From Nereocystis luetkeana (taxonomy: Eukaryota; Sar; Phaeophyceae; Laminariales; Laminariaceae): DNA of 64,000 nt. Location of the stretch: NCBI GenBank assembly GCA_031213475.1, contig JARUPZ010000035.1, forward strand, positions 529,501-593,500. The letters are read 5' to 3'. Shown here piece after piece: positions 34,849 to 47,000 of this stretch. The position numbers and the translations under genes were made by a program. A model generated the notes under the pieces. It did no database searches and was not told where the DNA came from. It saw only the letters and a list, made by a program, of their open reading frames with translations. Each line of letters begins with the position of its first letter. Position 1 is the first letter of the stretch.

Positions 34849-37800
34849 GTTTTTTTTTCTTTCTGAGGATGGATGTATATGAGTGATCAACGTCGCAGCT
34901 CATGCTAAAAACGTTGTAGGATGGCAAACGCAACAACGCCACAATGGTGATGTCTTCGCTTGGTATGTACGACACTTCACTCTAGAGCATTACTCCTCTG
35001 TATACCGATCCTTGAGCACTCGTTTGTACGATGTGTCGGAAAATCCCATTATGTGTATGATTCGCCTTCACGGACGTCTAGAGCTTTATTGCCCCAAGAG
35101 AGACCAGCACATACATCCCTTCGCCCGTTGACTCGAGGCGACGATTCGAGTTGTTGTGCCTGCTCGGGTCGTTGCTAAAACTCTGCTTTATCATCATGAT
35201 GTGGTTTCCGACATACCACAGGTATCACAGCAGTACCGGTATATGTATGTGTAAACGTGCCCCGAGGAAAATTCCTCCACCACCTAAATATGGAATTCTA
35301 ACCCAGGGCGAACCACAGCAAGTGCGAAGTTACCCGGAATGATAACTTGTTTGATTGATTGATACCCTGCTGCGTCACGAAAAAAAAAAAATGGTTCAGC
35401 GGCTGCGGCTAGTCAGGGGCGTGTCTTCTTGTGTTCTTACTCGTGTACCTGGTACCCCTTTAGGGAGGAGATACATAATGCGGAAAAAGGAAAAGGCCGA
35501 CGAATACTTGTAATCCCATCATCCCTCGCCCAGCCACTGCTCCGCTGCCTTTCGCGCTCGCACTTTCTTGAAGACGCCGCTGCCTACGACTACTACTATG
35601 AAATTAACTTCGTTTTTCTTCGTACGAGATGTGAAATGCCGGTATCATTTCTTCAGCGTTTTTTCAGCGTTTCCCGTGTTTTGGGTACTAGTATTACAGC
35701 AGTAGCATTACAGCAAGCAGTAGTTCGCTTTTGCCGCCAGACAAACTGAAGCGTACTCCTCTGTTTTACCTAACACGTCTGTGCCAAGTTTCAGCATCGT
35801 TTCTATGTATGTGTGTGTAGACTATATGCATCTACATCAGTTTTAGTGTCGTTTCTGTCATTCCCGTTCCACTCTTTTCTTCGCCTCTCTTGCTTGAAAG
35901 CTCCGTCAACTCTGATGACTCATTTACCAGCTGCCACGTCTCCCGCCGCAAGGGAGCCAACTACCCTCCCATCTCACCTCTTCAGAATAAGCATCGAACG
36001 ACAATAAGCTGCTATCCCAACCCATTAAGAAAGAGACTGGTTGGTAACTATTATTGCGGGTATATATATATATATGTCGACGCTCAGAAGTCTGCGCGGT
36101 GTTTTGTGCTGCGTCGATGCTGTCGTTTGCTGTCGGTCGTACCAGGGAGAGAGGCCTCCGACGTCTCGCTTCCTCTCTGGCTGTATGTATTCTCTCGAAT
36201 TCCTCCCCCAAATACCACCAGTACTACTACTACCGATATTGCAACAGTAATACTGTTAATACTATTACTTAGAGAATGCTACTAATATCAAGTATCGTAT
36301 TGTTGTCATTATTTTTATTATCATTATTAACGTTGCCCTCCGACTACGTATATATATAGTGCATGCTCCATTCCGACTTGAATTGAACATCTTCCGAGGC
36401 CGCAGGAGTAGTGCAGTAGTCTCTTTTTTATCACTCTGGACCAACACATACCCCCCCTTCCCTTTTCTTGAAGGCTCCTCCTCGCGTACCCCTCCTTTCG
36501 CAAACCCTCATTCACCCTACACCTCGTCAACCTTCCATCCCCACGTCATTGGGAGCAGTGCTCCGGTCTCTTCCCTCCTTCTCCTACCAGCCTGGCGGTG
36601 GTCGCTCATTGCCAGATTGTACCGGTGCACTCGGCGTGAGATCGCAACCTGGGTGGTCTCTAAGATAACTAGCCAAACCCGTTTTATGCGGACGCCTTTC
36701 CTCGCCAAGTATGGTCTGTCCGTCCCTCCGACAATGCTTGCCGGCACCTGGTCGGTCAAGTCGCTGCCTTCCTCTTTCCGAGGGGCCCGAAGCTTTCCAC
36801 CTCGAGGATGGTTACGGAGATAACTTGCGATTTTTTTTTTTTTGCAGACGCCTTTCCCCGCCACAAGGACGACCCGTCCGCCCCCCCGACAATGCTTGCC
36901 ACCCCCTGGTCGGTCAAGTCGCTGTCTTCCTCTTTCCCAGGCGCCCAAAGCTTTCCGCTTGAAGGGTGGGCGAGTTTACGGCTGCGCTCGTCGAAGGCCA
37001 CTTGTCCCGGCCGAGCGTGGTGGCTGCGCTTGCGCGCCTCAGTATTTCTGAAGCAGCCAACTCGTCTGGGTCAGCGCTGCCTGCACCCATGTGATCCACC
37101 ATTTGTGGGCCTGCATATATACCTGACGTCCAACAAAATGGCTTAGCTGCGATACAACTATGCTATACTATCACTGTACAGCACTATACTACTGTACTAC
37201 TACAAGCGTTACTATTGCTACACGACCACTATTATTATACTACTTCTTCGAATTGATACTACAGTACCACATAAGCTGGTGTTGTCTGTAACAATTGGTG
37301 GTGTACAATAATAGCAGCAATATAGCACAGTAGTTGCCCCCCTTTTCCCATGTTTTGCTCTCTACTACATCCCACCGCTAGGGCCAAGTCCTCCCCCGAA
37401 GCACTTCCAAAGAAGAAGTACCGAATGGCAACCCACTGTCCACGAAAAATATTTTTTTGTAACTGTTGCGCGTATATTCCAAAGCGCAGAAGAAGGCTAC
37501 GTATATATACGTAGTGTGCGGTGTAGCTGCCCTTACTCACCTACTACTTGCCATCGCGGTCGTGCGTATGTTTTGTATACTGGTACTCTGGAGTACCAGT
37601 ATATAATACCGATCGGTATGAACCACAACAGGTACCTGCTGAATTTGGACTATATTTCCCGGGGAGTTAGGACCGTGATTCGCGAGATTCCGATCTAACT
37701 CGATGTCCGGAGAGACAGCACTTTCACCTCTTGGCAGACAGCAACTTTCTCCCTTGACATGACTTGACTGACACCAAACTACTAGGTTCAAGTGTGGAAC

Positions 37801-38991
37801 ACTCGGCCATACGCCCTTGGTGGCGCACATTTTGCGTGGCTTGACATGTCTCCTGGCATATTTGAATCTTACAGGTCGTCTGCCCGGCCTGGCCCGTGAG
37901 ATTCTCAGATTATTTTCGCTTCATCCTCGAAATTTCGAGGCCACAACGCGCTCGTTTTATAGCCCACGCCCAACGGTGTCTTCGGGCAGCCGCTTGTGGA
38001 CAGAGCCTACCATGCCCCTATACCGGGCTTCGGATGCGCGTGGATAGCGGCGTGGTGCCTTGATCAGGCGTATTTCGAACCACGACAAAAAGTCACGAAT
38101 CATGACTTTGCTTTTTTTAGGGAATAGAGTGTTTGCGATAGAGGTAAAATATATATATATATATATAACTAAAAAAAATAGCGTCGTCTTCATGAATCGG
38201 GATTTTTTTTTTTTTCGTGATTCACGGGGGATAAAAAATCACGATTCATGACAAAAACCTCACGAGTATTTTTTGTTCGTTAGGAACGGCCCGCACATAC
38301 TGCTAGTAAAGTGTATCTACTGCACTTCGAGTAGACACATAGACAGATCAAAACCCTTAGTATCGGCTGGCAGTGGTTCGTTTCGAGCGAACGACAGAAA
38401 ACCCATACGTAGTGTTATATACTGCTGTAAGGGTTTTGCCATGCATGGAATGTAGTGACATACAGCAGTAAGTAGTAGACTAACAGGTACAGCAGGGTTG
38501 CCAGTTATGTATGGATGTGGTGCAGCACCGTGCGTGATCGCTGGCTCCACACTTAGACTGCTGGCTGTGGCCTTCTGTACTTTTTGTTGTGCTGCCTTCC
38601 TCACTCACAGTGTGTGCAAACAACGGTCGAAGTTCGCGCTATAAGCCCCGGGCGGAGATGATGGTGGATTGTAGCCGTTATGGCATACATACCAGGTATA
38701 TCTGATGATAATATATAATAATATCCCGCTCGCCAGCATCGTTATATCGTTCGTTTTCATTTTTACTCGGTCATCAGCTTCCCGTATGAGTAGGCCGCAG
38801 TTTTTTTAATGGCTGCCGCCTTGCAAGTTATAGAGTACCCTGTGGTACGCATTAGAAATGGAGGCAAACCTGGGAAAACGGAACTATCCCGAATCCAGCA
38901 CAAAACCGCGGGGGGACAAATCCCGCGGGAAAATCCCGAGGAAAGGCAACAACAATAATGAGCGTCACATCAGTTCTGATTTGTCGTAGGA
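34849..38991. other. No recognised gene; tandem and inverted repeats
   Basis: 36690-36830 is repeated at 36845-36975 (GACAATGCTTGCC and CTGGTCGGTCAAGTCGCTG in both). 38190-38250 contains TCATGAATCGGGATTTTTT facing AAAAAATCACGATTCATGA, a potential hairpin. Elsewhere only AT-rich and microsatellite text; the longer open frames look accidental. Confidence 0.45.
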
Positions 38992-39084
38992 TACTGCCGC
39001 GCTTTTGCTCTGGAGAGTTCTTCACTTTCTGTTATTAAGTCGTTTATTAGAACAACACTACACATTGTCGGATGTCAAGCAAGC

Positions 39085-39153
<69 letters not shown>
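38992..39153 (+). repeat. Dispersed repeat family M, copy 2, with (AAT)n tail
   Basis: Same body as 22788-22900, followed by about 68 bases of ATA repeats (39085-39153). Confidence 0.7.
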
Positions 39154-39749
39154 GAACACCAACCTGGTACGCCAGCTACGAGTAGCACAGCAGCTGTGTA
39201 CGTACCCGGGTTCTTCGTTGTCGTTTCGGTATTTATTTGACGCTTTCGCGGCACTGCGAGTATACAGTGTAGTATATGGTACCTGGTACGTTACTACAAT
39301 AGTGCGGGTACCGTTCGGCTCTTGCGTTCTCTCGCTCTGACGGGTCCGAAACGGTTTTGAACAAGACAGTTTAGTGATCAAACAGACGTAGACGGCTGCA
39401 TCGTCATCAACGGCAGCACCACCAGCAGGACAGGAGGTGGGCTAGAAAGAAAAATATCACCGTGCGAAGAAATTTGCCGATGGTCCCGACCACATGGCTG
39501 GGAAGTTTTCCCATAGCCTTCGCCAACGAATCCTCACGATGACGCGTTTGCATCAGGCCCTGATCGCTGCTCCTTTGTCGTCTAAAAGATCACAAGATTC
39601 AAGATATCGGCATTAACGGCACCCCCCTCGTCCCTCTTTGGCAAGGCTAAAATGTAGAAACCCCGTTTGCTGGGTGTGAAAAAAAATACGAAAACAAAAC
39701 TCGAAAGGACACCCACGGAGAAGCGCCAACTACCGGCCAGCCAGCTCGG

Positions 39750-40403
39750 ATGTCTTCTCAGAATCGCTCTAAGATGGGCAAGGCCTTTGCCAACATGACC
39801 GCGACATGTCCTCAGCAGGTTCGTAGTCGACCGCCATGTTGCCAATGTAGCTGTTGTACGCACAGCAGTGGACAGCGCTGGAAGGTGTTGTCCGCAAGGT
39901 TCCGCCGCGTCAACTCTTATTCTGTACTTGGTACAATAGATACGCATACGTACCTGCATGAGACTTTCGGTTTGTTTTTGGTCACAAAGTGCAAGCACGA
40001 AGGACGCAGGGCGCAGGGCGCAGACCTCGGATGGTCGCTTATTAAGGCCACTTATTATGCAGTCGAATTTGCAGTCAGTTGGAAATGGTGCTATCGGCAC
40101 GTTCGAACGAGCTTTTGCCCCGAAAACGTGCGAAACTGCTGTTCCTCGCCTCAGAATGACTTGGAATTTCTCCAAGACCTATCTAGAGCTGTTTCCCGTT
40201 TCTCCATGCGCCCAGTTGCAGGAAATCACCTTCGGTACTTTTCCGATCCAAGTGGGTCAAATACGATTACGATCAGGGATCGGATCGGAAAAATCGTTTT
40301 TTCCGATCCAATCGGGGGTCGGAAACTAGGATTGAAAAAGCCGGTTTCCGATTGGAGACAAAAAAAAGCAATCTTAGGGCCGGTCTTATCGAGGGCAAAA
40401 TAA
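39750..40403 (+). other. Unassigned 217-residue open frame, probably chimeric
   Basis: Starts MSSQNRSKMGKAFANM. Its second half runs through the end of the tyrosine-recombinase element's repeat (40029), element J and the first bases of element K. The N-terminal ~90 residues might be a host exon (a possible CAG|GTTCGT donor near 39818), but I recognise no domain. A 197-residue frame overlaps on the other strand. Probably not a functional gene as drawn. Confidence 0.2.
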
Positions 40404-43040
40404 ACGAAAAAAAACGAAATGAAAAAACGAAAAACAGAACCAAAGAGTACGTGAGTTTTATTGGTCAAATTGTAAAAATTAGAAGTAGAGATCCCGATAC
40501 CTCCGTTTTCACATTTCGTTTTTTTTAAGTCCCAGCAGGACTTAAAAAAAAACGAAATGGGTGCCGAATAAACGAAATATGGGATACCCAGGGTCGAAGA
40601 GGAACATAGAAGGAGCTCGACGCGTTGGGATGAAGTTCCGATAAAGTTTTTACGACCGGTTGGCAAGCGCACGATGGCCGAGGTAGTGCATGTGGCTGCC
40701 ACGCGGCTTGTCTGCTGACGGCGCGAGCACATTTGGGTAGGGAATCACCATGGGGTGCCCTCGTAAGAAACCGGGGGATCAGGAAGTGGCTGTGGCGGTA
40801 TATTTTTGGACATGAGTCCCACTCAACATTCAAACGTCTGCCATCGAACTGCGATGGCCGATACACAAGTTCTAGAGCACTCCGTAGGGAGCGGGTTGGA
40901 CCACGAGAACCGCCTGCTGTGGAGGGTGCCTTACGTGTGCGAGTTGTGTCTGTCCACCGTCGCTGTCGAGCGCTATCGCCGGGAACCACGTGCTGTGGCG
41001 GTTGAGTCATTCCGAAAAATTGCACCGCGTAAAAATTCGACTCGGCTTCTTATTTTTGTTTCGTTTTTTTTTTCGTTTTTTTTGCCCTCGTTAGGACTCA
41101 ACCTGCTGTTTTTTGCGAAAAACGAAAGTCTGTTCGTTTTATTTCGTTTTTTTTTTCGTTTATTTTGCCCTCGATAAGACCGGCCCTTATGCAGTTGAAA
41201 AAGCGCCTTTCCAATAAAAAAAAAACGATTCTGATTGCCAACTGGACCAGGCAGTCGAAAAAAATGAGATTTCCGATCCTACTCGTCAGTCGGATTCTGG
41301 CATCGGAAATGTTAGAAAGTCCAGCCGAATACTCGTACGAGTATCACACTCCCACACAACAACACGACATACGACACAACCCCACACCGCAACATCGGCG
41401 ACGCTGGCTTGGCTGCTGTCACTTCTGCTGCTGCTCGGCTCTAGTCAGCGATGATATATCCTCATCTATGTCCGTCAGCAGCACGTAACAGCACCCGATG
41501 GCCGCAGTGTGCGGTATCGATGATGAGGCTGGGTTTTATTATGCAATTTTTTTTGAGTGATTGAAAAAGGCAGGAAGTCGGATTTCCCACCGGCAAAAAG
41601 CCACACCAGATCGGTGCGCCATGTGCATCGTGATTTTGGTTTTATTTCATGGGAGAACTAAAAAAACAGAACACAACCGACATTTTGAACTCCACGTGGA
41701 CCACGACACGAACGAGAGTCGCTCACGCCGGGTTGGGCGATCAACCTTCACCACCAGTCCTCGAAGGAAGCAGCGGAATGTGGAACCCCCTGGGGAGCTG
41801 CGTAAGGGGTTTGCTAGTCGCTGGACCAGCAAGGAGCTCTCGCCTTCGCGGAGCATGAGCTGCGTGCGGCGGTCGTAGTCAGAAAAATACCGTTTGATTG
41901 TTTTGATACTGCTGCTGTAGTCTCGTCCTATTCGTTTCCAAAGTTGATTTGCCTAGAGCAGCTGCAGTTGGGCAGCCGCAAGGGACACGATGGTGGCCAA
42001 GGTACTGATGCCCTCCCTCTCCGTGGTGGCCGATGCACAAGTGTTGGAGCCCAGCTGTGTACAAGCGTAACCAAGCATGTAGCGTCGTGACCCGTCATGA
42101 ACCCAGTCTATAACCTAGACAAAATTGTATAATGCCACCGAGGTCTAGTGCAAAGCCAAATTTTATCACTTTCAGAGTTGATCAGAAAAGGCTGCCAAAA
42201 AAAATCATTTCATGGAATTTCAGGAGTGATAAAATCTCGGAGGAACATTTTTTCCACCAAACAGGCCCCGTAAGACGTGATTTTGATAGAATCTTATCAG
42301 ATATGGGACCAGATACCCCGAAGCCTCCGTAAACAGTCATATAATCACCTAAAAAAAAATTGCATAAGATCCGGCCTGACCTTTTGCCAACTGCTGTGCT
42401 GGCTGTAGCTTTGGCAACTGTCGAAGAAACCCAGCGTCTTCATGGCCTCGAGGACGAGATGGAGGAGAACGCCCTGCGTGTAAAGCTCACACACTGCTCG
42501 AGGAAGAAGCGAGACATCAGCATGTATGTGTGGTTGGGCGCAGGTGCTGGAGGATGAAGACCTCTCTCACCCCACGAGCATTACGGCAAAGCAGTTTGGA
42601 ACCGACTTCCGTCTACCCTACCCTTTTTCTCGGTGCTACAGCAGTGGTCAAGCTACATGCACTCACTCACTTACATCAAGCGTCTCCTGGTCTCCAGAAG
42701 AAACACAAAAGCTGCATATTCGATCCGACGGACGATAAGAAGGGTAGCTGTTCGCAATCCAATCGGAAAAATAACCGATCGGGAACCGGCTTTTTCAATC
42801 CTAGTTTCCGACTGCATAAGAAGTGGCCTAGTCGTATTTGACCCAGTTGGATCGGAAAAGTACCGGAGGTGATTTCCTGCAACTGGGCACCTGGAGAAAT
42901 AGATAGGTCTTGGAGAAAAGTCTAAGTCATTCTGAGGCAAGAAACAGCAGTTTCGCACATTTTTGGCCCAAAAGCTCGTGCGAACGTGCCGATAGCACCA
43001 TTTCCAACTGACTGCAAATCCGACTGCATAAGAAGTGGTC
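40045..43040. mobile_element. Element J: Harbinger-like element with ~300-bp inverted ends
   Basis: 40045-40360 and 42745-43040 are inverted copies (GGCCACTTATTATGCAGTCG versus the complement of CGACTGCATAAGAAGTGGTC, plus CAGTTGGAAATGGTGCTATC in both). It is flanked by TTA (40042-40044, 43041-43043). TTA duplications and GGCC-type tips fit PIF/Harbinger. A frame at 42360-42600 (SITAKQFGTDFRLPYPF) vaguely resembles the N-terminal region of Harbinger transposases; too decayed to assign firmly. A further piece of the end motif sits at 42815-42835, indicating internal rearrangement. Confidence 0.65.
40377..41186. mobile_element. Element K: 810-bp TIR element nested in J
   Basis: Inverted ends GGGCCGGTCTTATCGAGGGC (40377) and GCCCTCGATAAGACCGGCCC (ending 41186), perfect over 20 bases and extending through A-rich CGAAAAAAAACGAAAT. 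Flanked by TTA at 40374-40376 and 41187-41189. The centre contains a frame with CELCLSTVAVERY of unknown meaning. Probably a non-autonomous Harbinger-type element. Confidence 0.85.
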
Positions 43041-43673
43041 TTACGATCAACTCGTCATTTTCGTTCCCAAAACCTCGTGAGCAGAGGTGGGCACGAAATA
43101 GTACTAATATTATTTCTGGAGACCTCTCACCCACCGTTCAGTAGAACGAGTATTCATAGGCTTGGGTTCCCAGATCATTTGCAGGCGCTAGCCCCACGCA
43201 GAGCAGGCGATGCGCTCGTCCACTCAGCGCGGGGCGAAATAGCGGACGAGGACCCCTGCCGCGCAGGAGGCCTTATACTGTCTCGATGTCCTGGATCATT
43301 TAGTGTAAGTATTGGATTTTTGGATGAGGCCTCCTGCGCCGACCCGTGGTCTCGCCCATACTTCGTTGCATCGTCGGATAGTATTTGCTGTGTGCTCTTA
43401 TTAGACCACTGGTCGGATACGTGCTTGTCTCACCCAAACTTACGCTTGCCTCAACCCTGTCTCGCACACGCTGCGAAATATTTCTCAAACTCGGGCGACA
43501 AAGGCAGCCGGCTAGCGTCCGCATAGCTCTGGCCGTGTTTTCTCTTGCCACCCTGGACCCGGCTACTACAGTAGAAGTAGCGCCGATGTAGTACTTTGCC
43601 ATTACCTCCGTCTTTCAACCACCTATGTTCGTGATCTCGTCCACCGCCGTCCCGGCTAGGGATCTGGTGAGGT

Positions 43674-44357
43674 AGCCTCCCACTCGAGAGAAGTGCATCG
43701 TGAAATGGTCCGGCAGGCCTGCCTCCCGCATATGGGCTTGCAGGGAAGCGGCCATTCGGGCTGCGGAGAGGGGCCGAGAACCCCGGCCACCCTCCGTCGT
43801 AACCACGGGGAAAAGATGCCCGGTGATTGAATCCCATCCAATCCGCTGCGCGGCGGATATGTACGCCGTAGCCGCCCGGCACGCGCACGCCTCCGGGCAG
43901 TAGCCTCCCACTCGAGAGAAGTGCATCGTGAAATTGTCAGGCAGGCCTGCCTCCCGCATATGGACTTGCAGGGAAGCGGCCATTCGGGCTGCGGAGAGGG
44001 GCCGAGAACCCCGGCCACCCTCCGTCGTAACCACGGGGGAAAGATGCCCGGCGATTAAATCCCATCCAATCCGCTGCGCGGCGGATAGGTACGCCGTAGC
44101 CGCCCGGCCCGCGCACGCCTCCGGGCAATAGCCTCCCACTCGAGAGGAGTGCATCGTGAAATTGTCCGGCAGGCCTGCCTCCCGCACATGGACTTGCAGG
44201 GAAGCGGCCATTCGGGCTTCGGAGAGGGGCCGAGAACCCCGGCCACCCTGCGTCGTAACCACGGGGAAAAGATGCCCGGCGATTAAATCCCATCCAATCC
44301 GCTGCGCGGCGGATATGTACGCCGTAGCCGCCCGGCACGCGCACGCCTCCGGGCAGA
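43674..44357 (-). repeat. 228-bp coding unit in three tandem copies
   Basis: Copies 43674-43901, 43902-44129 and 44130-44357 differ at only a few positions. 228 is divisible by three, so each adds 76 residues in frame (from CPEAC to SRVGGY). Confidence 0.95.
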
Positions 44358-44724
44358 CCCGGTCTGCCAACACTACGACCGCCTCGCTAGAAGCCCGAAG
44401 AGTCTTACCAAACTGAATACTAAAACTCAAGCTCCTAGACTCTGGGAGCCTCAGAATTTACGACCCCAGAGTAAAGGAGAGGTCGTATCCCCTACGCATC
44501 GAGAAAAAGGCCAGCGCATACGAGGCAATATCTCTCGTCAGAGAGATACGCTCCGCCAGCGAACCAGCCACTTGCGCCCGCGACCTCATGTCGCTTAGCA
44601 AGTCCATGAGAGTGTGCTCCAACATTGGAGCCGCCTGATTGACCGAGACCCCGACCTGCTTTTGCTCCTCGGACGCACATGTGAAGTACGAATCTACCAA
44701 TGGACTCGCGCAAGGGTTGCCTAC

Positions 44725-45175
44725 CCCGCGCGTACCGGGAGGTGGAGGCGACGCACCTGATGGTTCACCACATCTTGGGCCTGCTTCAGTTTCATGGCCT
44801 GCTTTTGCAGCCCGAGCACTGCGTACTACTACACGGGGCCTCCGAGATGGGGGACTCGGGCGGCTCGACGGGTAGGCCAGGGGAGGAGGAGGCGGGGGCT
44901 GCAGGCACGGGAGCGCTCCCGGCGCAAATGGCGGAGGTGGTCACCCCTGTTCTTCTACCTCCACCTCCGCCATTTGGGTTGCGAGCGCTTCCGTGCCTGC
45001 AGCCCCCGCCTCCTCCCCTGGTCTATCCGTCGAGCCGCCCGAGTCCCCCATCACGGAGGCTCCGTGTAGTAGTACGCAGTGCTCGGACACCAAAAGCAGG
45101 CCATGAAACTGAAGCACGTCCAAGATGTGGCGGACCATCAGGCGCGTCGCCTCCACCTCCCAGCACGCGCGGGAC
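44725..45175. repeat. 216-bp inverted duplication with 17-base spacer
   Basis: Arms 44725-44940 and ~44958-45175; AAATGGCGGAGGTGG faces its complement across TCACCCCTGTTCTTCTA. The right arm is in the recombinase coding orientation, the left arm is an inverted copy that destroys the frame. Confidence 0.85.
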
Positions 45176-45989
45176 GCCTCTCTCCGAGAGGCCATCGCCC
45201 TCTTCTCCGCCGCTTCGAGCGCCTGGGGGCAGGTGTCTGCGCCTGGCCGAGGGGGGAACCTGCATCGCCACCCAGCCTAGGGCGCACGAGACTTGGAAGC
45301 GCGAGCCGACGGGCTGTTTCCCGTCGCCAAAAAGACGCGCTCCGGATCCAGCACCATTCCATCCCCCGAGGCACACGGCGTGAAGCAGGGGAGATCTTCG
45401 TGCGGGGTCGCAGAGTCCACCAACGTAGCAGAAGCCCGATTAAGGTTGGGGTTGGGCCGGCGCAAGAGCAACGCCGGGGCCCCCGGGACTGGAGCCTTTG
45501 CGTCATCCGGAGGCGTTGGGGTCGGTGTCGACCGCGTGGACCTAGGCATAATCACCTCTCAGTACTTATTTCGTGCCCACCTCCGCTCACGAGGTTTTGG
45601 GAACGAAAATGACGAGTGATCGTAAGCGACCACCCCCACAAAACAAATTCAAGACGTTTTTGATGGCACCCTTAGTTCCATGATTTGTGCCAAATCATTT
45701 CCTCTGTTGTCATCGCCAATTTTACTCCCAGCCCCAAATGGTGCAGGTGCGGCGTACCTTCCTCACAAGGGGTGTTTGCGGTGGAGTGCTGACTGTACAG
45801 CAGGATAGGACAACGAGTATGTACCAAGGAACGAGAACTCGTCGTAAAGCCAGGCTACGTATGTGCAATGGTTGGCAGGGAAATAAAAAATTCGAGAATC
45901 TCGACAATGTATGTTAGTGCCAACGTACCCATTCTCAAATATCGAAATCCAGCTAGACCAGCTTTCCTGTTTTTTAGACCAACTATTGT

Positions 45990-46450
45990 GGGAAAGTATT
46001 TCTGGGCTCCTCCAGGATTTGACTTTCTAGGCCGAACTTATGCGTTTTACTCGGCGGGGCGGTCCAAAACACCGGTAGACGCCTCAGAATGCTCCCCGGA
46101 GTTTTCCGAGAGCTTTCTGCAACAATGTTCCGTATCTCCAAAGTTCTAGTTTGATTTTTGAAACAACACCACTTTTCTCTGGAGGGTCAAAAACAAGATT
46201 GCCAAAATAAGAACTGGGACCAGAAATAATGGATCTTCGAATTTTTTGATGAAAAATCGTGATGTCGTCAGAACTTGCGCTATGGACGAACAGTCCAACT
46301 ACGACTCTAGGAGAAACGGTAAACTGTTCAAGAAAGCTCTCGGAAATTACGGGGAGCGTCCTGAATCCTGAGAAGTCTACCGGTGTTTTTGACAGTCCCG
46401 CCGAGTAAACGCGGGTTTTCGGCATAAGCACCCAGTTCTTAGAGCCCTCC
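45990..46450. mobile_element. Fold-back element O
   Basis: The reverse complement of 46335-46450 aligns with 45990-46125: ACTCGGCGGG, AAAACACCGGTAGAC, and TTCCGAGAGCTTTCT in both. Non-coding 200-base centre. No target duplication recognised. Confidence 0.7.
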
Positions 46451-46907
46451 AATAAAATCCCGGAACAGTTGGTCTTACCTGGTACCTTGTACCAGTACTA
46501 TTAATATTAATATTCACCACTGTGTACCAGTTCATGCATACTCGTAATTATAATGGTGTCCTGTACTGCTATATAAACACTTGGCTTACAGGTGCGAATG
46601 GTCGAAAAACGTTCGTTTCGCTTGATAGGTTGGCCCACCCGACCGAACCTACAGTAACCGTATCTCTAACGCTAACCCACCCTCTTCCCCGACCCATCTC
46701 ACGCAAGTACATGGGGGTTGCCGGGGCCAAAATGGTCCAGTGAGCGGCGTCCTTACGGCATATCAAGTTCTATTATTTGGTATTCATCAATAGGCAAGAT
46801 CGATAAGTTGATTGGGTATCGACTCGCAGCTTAGGCACACTTCACATCCCACTCATGCTTCGAGCCACTCTCGAGTTGATTTAGTAACACCATCGTTTCG
46901 AAACTTA

Positions 46908-47000
46908 GCCCTTTTAGGACTGCAGTCCCGTTTTGGAGACAAATTACGTAGAATTTGAGTGGTCTGTCCCCGAAATCGGACTGGAGTTCTAAAAGGGTCA
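46908..47000. mobile_element. Palindromic MITE family B, near-complete copy
   Basis: CTTTTAGGACTGCAGTCCCG at the left and GAAATCGGACTGGAGTTCTA at the right, around GACAAATTACGTAGAATTTG. Family members recur throughout the right half of the window. Confidence 0.75.

Larger units (their letters stand above)
43451..45555 (-). pseudogene. Tyrosine recombinase pseudogene with triplicated segment
   Basis: Tyrosine recombinases cut and rejoin DNA with an R-H-R-Y active site. Reading downward: N-terminal frame from 45555 (MPRSTRSTPTPTPPDD), helical region 45195-44941, then a 216-bp inverted duplication, 44700-44458 (VDSYFTCASEEQKQ, LSDMRSRAQVAGSLAERIS), and 44430-43615 with three copies of the block holding the box II-like MHFSRVGG (H-x-x-R). 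TGA replaces the Trp of GGWKTE at 43615-43617. The catalytic Tyr (MAKYYIGAT) follows in the same frame, then a frameshift, and the end ...SPEFEKYFAACARQG with stop at 43451. Dead copy. Confidence 0.75.
40029..45632. mobile_element. Tyrosine-recombinase element with terminal inverted repeats (carrying nested insertions)
   Basis: The right end (45561-45632) and left end (43041-43105 plus 40029-40041) are inverted copies: ACTCGTCATTTTCGTTCCCA, ACCTCGTGAGC and GAGGTGGGCACGAAAT occur at both. The left repeat is interrupted after GGTCGCTTA by element J. Between the repeats the minus strand encodes a broken tyrosine recombinase. Without J the element would be about 2.6 kb. No reverse transcriptase was found, so DIRS is not supported; Cryptons, the DNA-type recombinase elements, usually lack such inverted ends. 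Confidence 0.7.

Noticed and set aside
36517-36948. 143-residue minus-strand frame with repeated LTDQ..ASIVGG motifs
   Set aside because: The repetition comes from the tandem duplication 36690-36975; no support as a gene.
38040-38260. MITE with inverted ends around (TA)n
   Set aside because: Only a short hairpin (38190-38250) is convincing; outer ends do not pair.
43674-44357. CRISPR-like array
   Set aside because: Three 228-bp direct units with no spacers, coding in one frame; the window is eukaryotic.
44700-45383. 227-residue plus-strand frame
   Set aside because: Runs antisense through the inverted duplication in the recombinase pseudogene; composition reflects the GC-rich repeat.
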